DNA from: an uncultured Flammeovirgaceae bacterium
GTDB taxonomy: Bacteria; Bacteroidota; Bacteroidia; Cytophagales; Cyclobacteriaceae
Assembly: GCA_937138955.1 (NCBI GenBank)
Contig: CAKZPJ010000291.1
Coordinates: 1 to 9,624 of the forward strand
Direction: 5' to 3'
DNA: 9,624 bases
The translations under genes and the position numbers were made by a program. The notes beneath the pieces are model-generated. The model was not told the DNA's origin. It worked only from the letters and a program-made list of their open reading frames with translations, and made no database searches. Positions within the stretch are counted from its first letter, which is position 1. Each line of letters opens with the position of its first letter. Below, piece after piece: positions 1 through 6,880 of this stretch.

Positions 1-299
1 AGTGTTTCCTCCCCATCAACTGTTTCAATACTGGAGTCAAAAGGGTCGCGCGTCCAAGAATCACCCGGCTTAACCGTATCATGGTGAGAATTTAGCAGCA
101 GCGTGGGCCATTCATCCCGAAAGTCTTGTGATCGCACCCATACATTATTTTTCAATCGCTGTACTTCTTTGCCTTCTTGTTTTAGGTATTGGGCGATGAC
201 ATCGGCAGTTCCACCTTCTTCTCGACTGAAAGATTGAGTTGCGACTAATTTCTGGAGTAGTTGTACTGCCGCTTGGGTTGGAGTTGTTGTTTCGTTCAT
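1..299 (-). CDS. argE: M20 family deacylase, N-terminal part (acetylornithine/acylcitrulline deacetylase-like), cut by window edge
   Basis: Only the first 99 residues are present; the gene continues past base 1. The reading frame opens with ATG at 297-299 (MNETTTPTQA) and is preceded by an AT-rich gap without a clear Shine-Dalgarno sequence. Residues 67-78 (LLLNSHHDTVKP) match the first metal-binding motif of M20 zinc peptidases (HxD, His72 and Asp74), followed by the family-typical WTRDPF at 82-87. M20 enzymes of arginine clusters remove the N-acyl group from acylornithine or acylcitrulline. Because the upstream gene is an N-acylornithine transcarbamylase, the substrate is inferred to be N-acylcitrulline (acetyl or succinyl) rather than N-acetylornithine. 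It is the third gene in the argF'-argB direction, 70 nt after argB. The family is well supported; exact substrate is inference, and the catalytic half is not visible. Confidence 0.8.
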   Translation of the reverse strand, partial: MNETTTPTQAAVQLLQKLVATQSFSREEGGTADVIAQYLKQEGKEVQRLKNNVWVRSQDFRDEWPTLLLNSHHDTVKPGDSWTRDPFDSSIETVDGEET

Positions 300-327
300 A
301 ACATTTTAGTTGAAAATAGCTATAGAA

Positions 328-341
328 TGATTAATAATTAG
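328..341. promoter_or_regulatory. weak ARG-box-like site in the argB/argE gap
   Basis: The 70-nt gap between argB and the M20 deacylase (300-369) is AT-rich. It contains TGATTAATAATTAG at 328-341, which resembles the ArgR operator consensus (TGAAT-four A/T-ATTCA) with three mismatches outside the A/T core, and a nearby palindrome TGAATTCA at 342-349. The site lies about 30-40 nt upstream of the deacylase start. In such AT-rich DNA the match could easily be chance, and no ArgR gene is in the window. Confidence 0.15.
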
Positions 342-369
342 TGAATTCATAGGCACTCTTCAGTAACCA

Positions 370-1176
370 TTACTCATCAATCATTAAAGTTGTTCCAAAA
401 TTAATCTTTTCCGGGGGTACATCGGGTTGCCACCGATGAATATCGCTATGGTGCATAACTTTTACGACTTCTACTCCCGCCTCAACCGCCCGATAAGCAT
501 TGTCTAGTTTAGGAATCATGCCCGAGTGAATATTACCGGCTTCCTTCAGTTGCTGATAATGAGATGACGCCAAGTTTTTTAATACCGAATTTTCATTTTC
601 AGGATCAGATAAAACCCCGCTCTTCTCAAAGCAGTAACCTAGACGGACGTCATACTGCTTACTTAACGCAATTGCTAACTCGGTAGCGATGGTATCAGCA
701 TTGGTGTTTAGCAGATTCCCAGCACCATCGTGGGTGATTGGAGCTACCACTGGTACAATATCCTCCTCTAACAACTTACGCAATTTTTTGGTATTTACCT
801 GCTTTACATCACCCACAAATCCGTAATTAATGGGTTGGTCGGGTCTTTTTGCCGAACGAATAAGATTAAAATCTGCCCCGCTTAAGCCGAGCGCATCATC
901 TTTTCTGGCCTGAAGCATCGCCACAACTTGCTTGTTGACCCAGCCCGCATATACCATCACCACTACCTTCAGCATCTTTTCATCGGTGATTCTTCTCCCT
1001 TCCACCATCTGCACTGGTATACCCATCTGCTCCGCCAGCTTAGTAGCACTGGCTCCACCTCCGTGAACTAATATTTTTGGACTGGGTAGTAGGGAAAATC
1101 CGGTCAGAAATTCCGACAGTGATTGCAGATCATCAATCACTTTTCCGCCGATTTTTACAATACTTAGCTTAGGCAT
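370..1176 (-). CDS. argB: acetylglutamate kinase family (N-acylglutamate kinase)
   Basis: This 268-residue protein is an amino acid kinase family member that phosphorylates the gamma-carboxylate of N-acylglutamate with ATP, the second step of arginine synthesis, in the cytoplasm. Visible motifs are VKIGGK at 7-12 with Lys8, HGGG at 38-41, EGRRITDE at 59-66 (acylglutamate-binding arginine), NTNADTIA at 157-164 with Asp161, and GMIPKL at 219-224 with Lys223; Lys8, Asp161 and Lys223 line up with the E. coli catalytic residues. The protein starts directly at the first beta strand, so it lacks the N-terminal helix of arginine-inhibited hexameric kinases. The ATG overlaps the end of the upstream transcarbamylase gene by 8 nt (ATGCCTAA), which indicates translational coupling. 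In a succinyl-type pathway the substrate could be N-succinylglutamate; the sequence does not settle this. Confidence 0.93.
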   Translation of the reverse strand: MPKLSIVKIGGKVIDDLQSLSEFLTGFSLLPSPKILVHGGGASATKLAEQMGIPVQMVEGRRITDEKMLKVVVMVYAGWVNKQVVAMLQARKDDALGLSGADFNLIRSAKRPDQPINYGFVGDVKQVNTKKLRKLLEEDIVPVVAPITHDGAGNLLNTNADTIATELAIALSKQYDVRLGYCFEKSGVLSDPENENSVLKNLASSHYQQLKEAGNIHSGMIPKLDNAYRAVEAGVEVVKVMHHSDIHRWQPDVPPEKINFGTTLMIDE

Positions 1177-2116
1177 GATCTAATAATAATTCTAATACCG
1201 TTTGCGCGGCCGTAACTCGGTGAGCCGCCTGAGGTATTACCAGACTGTTCGAGCTATCTATTACTTGATCGGCCACTACCACATTTCGCCGTACTGGAAG
1301 GCAATGCATAAAATGAGCATTATTGGTCAACTGCATTTTGTCTTTATTAATAATCCATTCGTCATCAGTTCGTAGAACCTGTCCGTATTCTTGATAGGAA
1401 GACCAGTTTTTAACGTACACAAAATCAGCACCTTGTAACGCTTCTCTCTGATTAGTCGTCGTTCGGATTTCCTGCGTAAATTCATTCGCTAACTCGTAGC
1501 CTGCGGGGTGAGTGAGTACCACCTCATAGTCAGTGTGGGGCATCCATTCCAGAAATGAATTGGCTACCGCCTGAGGTAACGCCCGGGGGTGCGGAGCCCA
1601 GCTAAGTACCACTTTAGGACACTCTTTCTTTCTGTATTCCTCAATGGTGATCAGATCGGTGAGCGACTGTAAGGGATGACGCACCGATGACTCCAGGCTG
1701 ATGATTGGAACTCCCGCGTACTTTTTAAACTGCTGAACAATCGTTTCCTGGTAATCTTCGTCTCGGTCCTTCAACTGAGCGAAAGCCCGGATGCCAATCA
1801 GATCGTAATAAGAACCAATTACTGCAGCAGCTTCTTTTACGTGTTCAGCCTTGGAGCCATTCATTACCGTACCATCGGCCATTTCCAACTGCCAGCCCCC
1901 TTGATTAATGTCGAAGACTACCGTATCCAACCCGATATTCATGGCAGCTCGTTGGGTGCTAAGGCGGGTTCGTAAGCTGGCATTGAGGAAGATCAAACAC
2001 ATGGCTTTTCCTGCTCCAAGTGCTTTCCGTCCTTGAGAATCATCTTTAACTTGCTGTACTTTTTGCCAGAGAAGCGACCAGTCTTTGATATCCTGTGCGG
2101 AAGTAAAATGCTGCAT
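1169..2116 (-). CDS. argF': N-acylornithine carbamoyltransferase, probably N-succinylornithine-specific
   Basis: This 315-residue protein transfers a carbamoyl group from carbamoyl phosphate to the delta-amine of an N-acylated ornithine, replacing classical ornithine transcarbamylase. The carbamoyl-phosphate loop SLRTR is at 47-51, HPLQ at 147-150, YVKNW at 234-238 and HCLPVRRN at 271-278. It aligns essentially without gaps, from memory, with the N-terminal half of Bacteroides fragilis N-succinylornithine transcarbamylase (LDINQG versus FDINQG, then an MDGDKPEH versus MNGSKAEH segment). Position 90 is Ala where the B. fragilis enzyme has Pro90 and the Xanthomonas N-acetylornithine enzyme has Glu92; published work found that changing this Glu to Pro, Ser, Val or Ala gives succinylornithine specificity. 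Specificity is therefore predicted to be succinyl. The gene is first in the visible arg cluster, starts 114 nt from a divergent gene and overlaps argB by 8 nt. Confidence 0.92.
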   Translation of the reverse strand: MQHFTSAQDIKDWSLLWQKVQQVKDDSQGRKALGAGKAMCLIFLNASLRTRLSTQRAAMNIGLDTVVFDINQGGWQLEMADGTVMNGSKAEHVKEAAAVIGSYYDLIGIRAFAQLKDRDEDYQETIVQQFKKYAGVPIISLESSVRHPLQSLTDLITIEEYRKKECPKVVLSWAPHPRALPQAVANSFLEWMPHTDYEVVLTHPAGYELANEFTQEIRTTTNQREALQGADFVYVKNWSSYQEYGQVLRTDDEWIINKDKMQLTNNAHFMHCLPVRRNVVVADQVIDSSNSLVIPQAAHRVTAAQTVLELLLDHA

Positions 2117-2173
2117 AGGTTGGCTATATTCGGTAGATTTGATAATTTGAGGCTATACTTACTAAAAAGCGAA

Positions 2174-2181
2174 TACTTTTG
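2174..2181 (+). promoter_or_regulatory. Bacteroidota-type -7 box (TAnnTTTG) for the class V aminotransferase gene
   Basis: TACTTTTG at 2174-2181 matches the Bacteroidota -7 consensus TAnnTTTG exactly and lies 49 nt upstream of the ATG at 2231. A TTTG at 2146-2149 could be the -33 element, but the 24-nt spacer is slightly longer than usual. The box is within the 114-bp divergent interval 2117-2230. I did not find a convincing promoter for argF' on the other strand; the best is TAATTTCG (minus strand, 2215 to 2208), with one mismatch and no partner element. Confidence 0.4.
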
Positions 2182-2230
2182 CCTCGCTTACCTTTTAAAA
2201 AACGCCTCGAAATTACACACTATTTAAAGA

Positions 2231-3526
2231 ATGGAAAATAGTCGTCGCTCTTTTTTACAGCAGTTTGGTGCTTTAAGCGTATCGCCGCTAGCATTCAGTT
2301 CACTTTCTACATCAGATTGGAATCAAACTCGCTCCTTTCTAGAGAATCAAAAGCATCGCTCGGATCGAGACATCGTCCGGGATGAAACTTATTGGAAAGA
2401 AGTAGCAAAGGCCTATCACGTTTCTGAAGACTTCATCAACCTTGAGAATGGTTTTTATAGCCTAGCAGCTTGGCCCGTTTTGGAAGCCCAGTGGCAGCAT
2501 ATTCAGCGGGTGAATGAGATGCCTTCGTACTATATGCGAAACTATCAGTGGGACGAACGAAACGAAGTAACCGCCGCTTTAGCCGAGTTTGCCGGTTGTT
2601 CGGTAGAGGAAATGGTCGTGTGTCGCAATACCACTGAAGCCCTGGATACGGTAATTCTGGGGCTGGATCTTGACCCCGGTGACGAAGCAATTATGTGTAA
2701 CCATGATTACGGCAGTATGCGAGCAGCTTTTAATCAGCGAGCCCGACGTGATAAGATTGTCAATAAGGTGATCTCACTTCCTCTTCACCCGAAAAGTGAT
2801 GAAGAAATTGTTGCTGCACACGAAAAAGCGATCACTCCTCGCACCAAGGTAATCCATGTTTCACACCTGGTGAACATTACTGGGCAGGTTTTACCGGTAC
2901 GAAAGATTTGTGACATGGCGCACTCCCACGGTGTAGAAGTGATCTGCGACTCGGCTCATGCTTTGGGGCATCTGGATTTTAAAATTCGCGATCTTGATTG
3001 TGATTACTGGGGAACTAGTCTGCACAAATGGATAGGTGCTCCGCTAGGAAGTGGTATCCTTTTCGTGAAGAAAGAAAAAATCTCCAAAGTATGGCCGCTA
3101 CTGGGCGACGATGGTTTTGCTGACGATGACATTCGTAAGTTCCGGCACTTTGGTACCCTTCCGGTCACGGGGCACGTATCTATCATGGACGCCCTAAAAT
3201 TTCAAGACACGATCGGAATTACCAATAAGCAAGCCCGGCTGCTCTACCTCAAGCAGTACTGGACAGAAAAGGTAAAAGAAACGCCAGGCATCATCATTAA
3301 TACACCTTGGGAAGAAGAACGTTCCAGTGGCATTGCTAACGTAGGAGTAGCAAATCTCAAACCTCGTGAGTTGGCCGACCGACTTATGGACGAATATAAA
3401 ATTTTCACCGTAGCCATAGATAATGAAGCTGTTAAGGGTATTCGGGTGACCCCTCATCTGTATACTTCACTGGATGAATTAGATCAATTTGTAGAAGCTT
3501 TGAATAAGCTAAATGATAAGGGCTAA
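2231..3526 (+). CDS. Tat-exported PLP-dependent aminotransferase class V family protein (isopenicillin-N-epimerase-like)
   Basis: This 431-residue protein has a fold-type I PLP enzyme core. PLP-phosphate contacts are likely in RNTTEAL at 132-138, the ring-nitrogen Asp240 and His243 are in CDSAH (239-243), and the Schiff-base Lys266 is in TSLHKW (262-267), followed by PLGSG. This arrangement is typical of the class V aminotransferase/cysteine desulfurase family members often annotated as isopenicillin N epimerase-like; the actual reaction cannot be read from sequence. The N-terminus (ENSRRSFLQQFGALSVSPLA) has a twin-arginine motif SRRSFLQ at 4-10 followed by a modestly hydrophobic stretch, which predicts Tat export of the folded, cofactor-loaded enzyme. 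No clean AxA cleavage site is visible. The ATG is preceded by AAAGA (2226-2230), a possible weak ribosome site. It stands alone on the plus strand, divergent from argF', and its TAA overlaps the convergent DUF2306 gene by 4 nt. Confidence 0.88.
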   Translation: MENSRRSFLQQFGALSVSPLAFSSLSTSDWNQTRSFLENQKHRSDRDIVRDETYWKEVAKAYHVSEDFINLENGFYSLAAWPVLEAQWQHIQRVNEMPSYYMRNYQWDERNEVTAALAEFAGCSVEEMVVCRNTTEALDTVILGLDLDPGDEAIMCNHDYGSMRAAFNQRARRDKIVNKVISLPLHPKSDEEIVAAHEKAITPRTKVIHVSHLVNITGQVLPVRKICDMAHSHGVEVICDSAHALGHLDFKIRDLDCDYWGTSLHKWIGAPLGSGILFVKKEKISKVWPLLGDDGFADDDIRKFRHFGTLPVTGHVSIMDALKFQDTIGITNKQARLLYLKQYWTEKVKETPGIIINTPWEEERSSGIANVGVANLKPRELADRLMDEYKIFTVAIDNEAVKGIRVTPHLYTSLDELDQFVEALNKLNDKG

Positions 3527-4197
3527 ATCACTTTATTCGAGTTGAAGCGGTTTTCGTAGGATTTACTTTTCAAGGCAGGTAGCCAACTTAGCCACAGCTC
3601 GATGATGACCAGCGGAAACACCCAGCACATCCATTCATAGAGGGTATATCGCATAGTTACATCTTCAATAAAGGGCAATGCACTAAATCCACTTTCCTCC
3701 AGCCTATCGAAAATGCGGATGAATACAAATGCTAAACCGAGCACATAGCTTCGGATGACGAAACAGCGATGGTTGTGGAGGTCTTTTCTTCGAATAGCAA
3801 CCCAGGCAGCAATTGCCATAAATGCCCACAGTACAGCTAAAACAATCAGCGAAGGAACTGCCCCAGGTAAGGGATAATCATTCGCTAGGATTACGAATAC
3901 CAGGGCTGCTGCTAGCAAGGTACCAATCAGATAAATCTTTCCGATACGACGGTGAATCCACAAATAGTTATTTCTGAACCACTTCCAAAGCAGCAAAGGC
4001 CCTAAGAAAAGAACGCAACCACCCCCCAGCAGATCTAGTACTAGCCAACCCTGCATAGCTAACTTTCGCTCGGACAGATTACCAGAAACGTAAGGAAAAG
4101 TTGATTCAATGAAGAAGTACCCCGATAAACCAATCACCACGACCCAAATGATGATCTTGAAGGAGATACTTGGCACTTTACTGAGAGAGAAATCCAT
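3523..4197 (-). CDS. DUF2306 family membrane protein
   Basis: This 224-residue protein is very hydrophobic, with about six membrane segments near residues 15-30, 50-73, 88-106, 115-135, 150-164 and 188-207. The central pattern IHRRIGKIYLIG (81-92), a long hydrophobic stretch, then IRRKDLHNHRCFVIRSY (135-151) resembles the DUF2306 family of predicted inner-membrane proteins, which have conserved His/Arg residues in short loops (here His82, His141 and His143). No biochemical function is established for the family as far as I know, so none is assigned. The gene is last in the minus-strand cluster, starting 38 nt after the SnoaL-like gene. Its TAG at 3523-3525 lies against the TAA of the convergent aminotransferase gene, leaving no room for a conventional terminator between them. 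Confidence 0.75.
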   Translation of the reverse strand: MDFSLSKVPSISFKIIIWVVVIGLSGYFFIESTFPYVSGNLSERKLAMQGWLVLDLLGGGCVLFLGPLLLWKWFRNNYLWIHRRIGKIYLIGTLLAAALVFVILANDYPLPGAVPSLIVLAVLWAFMAIAAWVAIRRKDLHNHRCFVIRSYVLGLAFVFIRIFDRLEESGFSALPFIEDVTMRYTLYEWMCWVFPLVIIELWLSWLPALKSKSYENRFNSNKVI

Positions 4198-4235
4198 AGC
4201 TTTTTAGTTGTAGTTCAGTCTACCAGGCTTGTAGT

Positions 4236-4709
4236 CTATTTCTTCGTCCAGGCCTGACTGATCATATGGCTCACAATTTCCCACTGATCATTTTTTTTGT
4301 GAAATACCCGCAAATGGTTAATATGTCGATCGTCCATCGCAGTATTATCACCCCACTTCTGACCTACTCGTACCGTTTTGGAGCGCGCTACAGCAATATC
4401 TGGGCTTAGGTAATCAATATCATTAAACCGATTTTCTGATTTACCCGCCATTACAAAATCCAGTGAGAATATTTCAGTTAGCAAAGTTTCCAGATCTTCC
4501 TTGCTTTGCACTCGATCGCCAAAAGCATTCGTCCAGTCCGTGTCGTCGGCATAATCTTGGGTAGCCAGAGCAACATCTTTATTTACCCAGCCAGTGTAGC
4601 CATTCATAATAGCCTGCTCAATGGCTAGGTCATCTTTCTGGTTTTGGGCTGGTACCCCAGTACTTCCTAGTAGGCTTACAATAATTGCTATTAATGGTAT
4701 TCTTTTCAT
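4236..4709 (-). CDS. secreted SnoaL/NTF2-like (DUF4440-type) small protein
   Basis: This 157-residue protein begins with a signal peptide (MKRIPLIAIIVSLLGSTGVPA, probable cleavage between Ala21 and Gln22), so the mature product is about 136 residues in the periplasm or outside. The mature part follows the small alpha+beta cone pattern of NTF2-like proteins: an early helix with QAIMNGYTGWVNKD (32-45), a TQDYADDTDWTN segment (50-61), a helix QSKEDLETLLTEIF (68-81), and C-terminal strands HINHLRVFHKKNDQWEIVSH (129-148). Such proteins include hydrolases, isomerases and non-catalytic binding domains, often annotated as SgcJ/EcaC or nuclear transport factor 2 family; catalytic residues cannot be assigned with confidence. 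It starts 6 nt after the stop of the beta-helix lipoprotein gene, which supports co-transcription and translational coupling. Confidence 0.75.
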   Translation of the reverse strand: MKRIPLIAIIVSLLGSTGVPAQNQKDDLAIEQAIMNGYTGWVNKDVALATQDYADDTDWTNAFGDRVQSKEDLETLLTEIFSLDFVMAGKSENRFNDIDYLSPDIAVARSKTVRVGQKWGDNTAMDDRHINHLRVFHKKNDQWEIVSHMISQAWTKK

Positions 4710-4715
4710 AGTTGT

Positions 4716-6812
4716 TTAAGGGGCGATATTACCCTCAGCGTTATTATCAAATGTATTATCCGATTCTGTGAGTGAATTTCCACCCTGCACCTTGTCGATG
4801 CCCCAACCACCACTGTCAGTAATGGTGCAGTTTTCCATTTCCACTTTGCCTTTACAGTGAATGACTAGATTACCCTGACCTCCGGCGTTATACAATTGAC
4901 TTGAACCACCTCCGGATACAGTGCAATAAATCAATTTGTTTTCCGAACTACTAGAATTGATACCAATCCCTACCCAGGTTCCCTGCCCTTCAGAAACACC
5001 TTTCAGAATTATTGGATCTTCGGCGGTGCCTACCGCATTAAATACGCCCGACGATGGATTACAATCCAACCCTGGGCTACCCAGGATAATCCCGGCGGAA
5101 GTCTCGAACTCCATGCTTACCCCTGGTTCAATTGTTAGTATCTTCTCCACAAAGGTTTCGCGACCCAAACCAGATGGTCCGATACGATAGGGCACCTCCA
5201 GTTTTTTCACCATTAGGTCGGCATCTACAATAGCATCGCCTTCTACCTCAATATACATTTGTCCGTTTCCTTCGGCGTAGGTAGAGGTCGCATCGAGTTG
5301 GTCTACCTGCGGGAAGTGTAGCCAAACGGGAGACAATTCGTTGTTAGTAATGGTATTTTCGCTGAATTGATCTAGCTGAGCGTCTTCATCGAGCAAATAA
5401 ATACCGTAGCCTCCGCTTTCGCTGATAGTAGAATTTTGAATGATGACTTTGCTCTCGCACTGAAGTGTAACATTGGCGGCGAAATCAGATGCATTATAGA
5501 AATCCCCGCTTCCACCACCGGTAATTTCACAGTAAATCAACTTATTATTCGGGCTAGAGGAGTTAATACCAATCCCCAACCAAGCGCCCCGACCATCGTT
5601 AATTCCCCGGAAAATAATAGGTTTTTCGGCAGTACCCGTAGCGTTAAGTGTTCCGGTAGTCGCACTACAATCAGAGCCTTGCACACCCAAGCGAAGTCCG
5701 GCACCACTCACAAACTCCAGCGTATTACCTGCACTGATGGTTAGCGCCTGCTTGATATTATAGCGTTTACTATCTACAAAACGGTAGGGTACATTAACTT
5801 GGGGTATCATCACCTCTTCGTCTTCAATCTCATTTTCCCACACCTCAATAAAATTATCGTCATTACCCTGATAGGCTGAGCCAGCATCTAGGCTGCCTAG
5901 CTGGTTAAAGTAAATACCTACGGGGGCTTGCGTATTACCCGAAATAGTATTGTTAGCAAATTCGCTGAGAACACTTTCGTCGGTGACGAACAGGCCGTAA
6001 CCTTCATTATCTTCAATAGTAACATTGACAATGGCCGCTTTGGATTCATCGTCCCGGCTAAGTTGCACCGCACCAACTTCACCCGACTGCCCGGAAGCGG
6101 TTCGTCCAGCGTGTTTCACAGCGATATATTCCAGACGGTTTTCAGGGTGGTTGGAGCCAAAATATACTCCTTTCCACGTTCCGGGATTATTACTGGTTCC
6201 CAGAAACTGAATAGGTTCAGCGGAAGTACCGACTGCCTTCAGCCCCCCGCCATCACTGGTGAAAATACCACTTTCCTGTCCTTCAAACTGAATAATGACT
6301 CCGGGTTCAACGGTAAGCAAGGCGTTCTCCTTTATCGAAATAGCACACTCAATAATGTAGTCGGGAGCTTCACCAGTCACAACATCTTCCCAGGTAGTAT
6401 CTTCGGTGATTTCGCTATTAGCGCAATCAAATACATTGGCTTCTATGACCGTAAAATCAGCCCCTCGGACAGTCTGGTCGTTCACTGTTACCGCAACCGG
6501 ACCATTAGTTGCATTTTCCGGTACTTTCACCACCAACTGCGTGGGCGAAGCCGTTTCTACCGAAGCAGTTATACCATTAAAGGTAACTGTGTTTTCACTC
6601 GTGGTGCTGCTAAAGTTGGTTCCCGTGATGGTAACCTCATCGCCCACCATTCCGCTGGTAGGGTCAATTGATGAGATTGTGGGTAAGGGAGCTGGTTCAG
6701 GATCAACACCACCACTCTCTTCACTACAACCAGATGATATACCCGTTATCAAGGTCACTGCCAAAAACAGAAGTAAAGAATTAGGTGAGGTTTTAAGATT
6801 TAGGCGTTTCAT
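4716..6812 (-). CDS. putative surface lipoprotein with IPT/TIG domain and three beta-helix-like repeats
   Basis: This 698-residue protein starts at ATG 6810-6812 (MKRLNLKTSP). A longer frame to 6986 exists, but it would overlap the upstream gene by over 100 nt and put a non-signal sequence first. Residues 11-28 are a hydrophobic signal ending ISSG before Cys29. Ser-Glu-Glu follows the cysteine, resembling lipoprotein export signals that send Bacteroidota lipoproteins to the outer face. Residues 44-124 (PTISSIDPTSG, VTITGTNF, VTFNG, VVKVP) are an IPT/TIG immunoglobulin-like domain. The rest contains three related modules, about 150-330, 341-530 and 540-698, each with an LT(I/V)xxG opening, an (A/V)GT(A/S)(E)xPI segment, a G(T/A)W(K/L/V)G turn and an xGG(Y/W)GI turn, as in right-handed beta-helix proteins. 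Modules 2 and 3 share three cysteines in equivalent positions. It lies 68 nt downstream of the propeller gene. Binding partner unknown. Confidence 0.82.
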   Translation of the reverse strand: MKRLNLKTSPNSLLLFLAVTLITGISSGCSEESGGVDPEPAPLPTISSIDPTSGMVGDEVTITGTNFSSTTSENTVTFNGITASVETASPTQLVVKVPENATNGPVAVTVNDQTVRGADFTVIEANVFDCANSEITEDTTWEDVVTGEAPDYIIECAISIKENALLTVEPGVIIQFEGQESGIFTSDGGGLKAVGTSAEPIQFLGTSNNPGTWKGVYFGSNHPENRLEYIAVKHAGRTASGQSGEVGAVQLSRDDESKAAIVNVTIEDNEGYGLFVTDESVLSEFANNTISGNTQAPVGIYFNQLGSLDAGSAYQGNDDNFIEVWENEIEDEEVMIPQVNVPYRFVDSKRYNIKQALTISAGNTLEFVSGAGLRLGVQGSDCSATTGTLNATGTAEKPIIFRGINDGRGAWLGIGINSSSPNNKLIYCEITGGGSGDFYNASDFAANVTLQCESKVIIQNSTISESGGYGIYLLDEDAQLDQFSENTITNNELSPVWLHFPQVDQLDATSTYAEGNGQMYIEVEGDAIVDADLMVKKLEVPYRIGPSGLGRETFVEKILTIEPGVSMEFETSAGIILGSPGLDCNPSSGVFNAVGTAEDPIILKGVSEGQGTWVGIGINSSSSENKLIYCTVSGGGSSQLYNAGGQGNLVIHCKGKVEMENCTITDSGGWGIDKVQGGNSLTESDNTFDNNAEGNIAP
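4719..6365 (-). repeat. three-fold internal repeat of the lipoprotein (about 160-190 residues each)
   Basis: The three modules of the lipoprotein gene lie at about 6365-5823, 5792-5223 and 5195-4719. Modules 2 and 3 are closest: both open with VPYR, then share (S/G)xDC near the start, an INSSSxxNKLIYC segment and GG(Y/W)GI, with cysteines at 382/428/452 and 584/630/653. Module 1 lacks these cysteines and has an insertion. Module 3 ends early, about 40 residues short of module 2. Similarity is clear in protein and diverged in DNA. Confidence 0.75.
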
Positions 6813-6880
6813 AGTTAGGTTATTGGTTATTTTATTTATCGGACAACCCCGCAAGGCAGTTGCAGCTAGATTAATATGCT

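Noticed and set aside
2033..2227. Plus-strand 64-codon frame over the argF' start
   Set aside because: It overlaps the argF' coding start antisense, has no recognisable motif and sits upstream of the likely promoter box of the next gene.
4217..4237. Imperfect hairpin between the SnoaL-like and DUF2306 genes
   Set aside because: Arms AGTCTAC and GTAGTCT have a mismatch and there is no T run on the minus strand, so it is not a terminator; the 38-nt gap is better read as intra-operon.
6841..6862. GC-richer inverted repeat between the propeller and lipoprotein genes
   Set aside because: The CAAC/GTTG stem has a bulge and is followed by an A-rich stretch rather than T residues on the minus strand, so it does not support a terminator.
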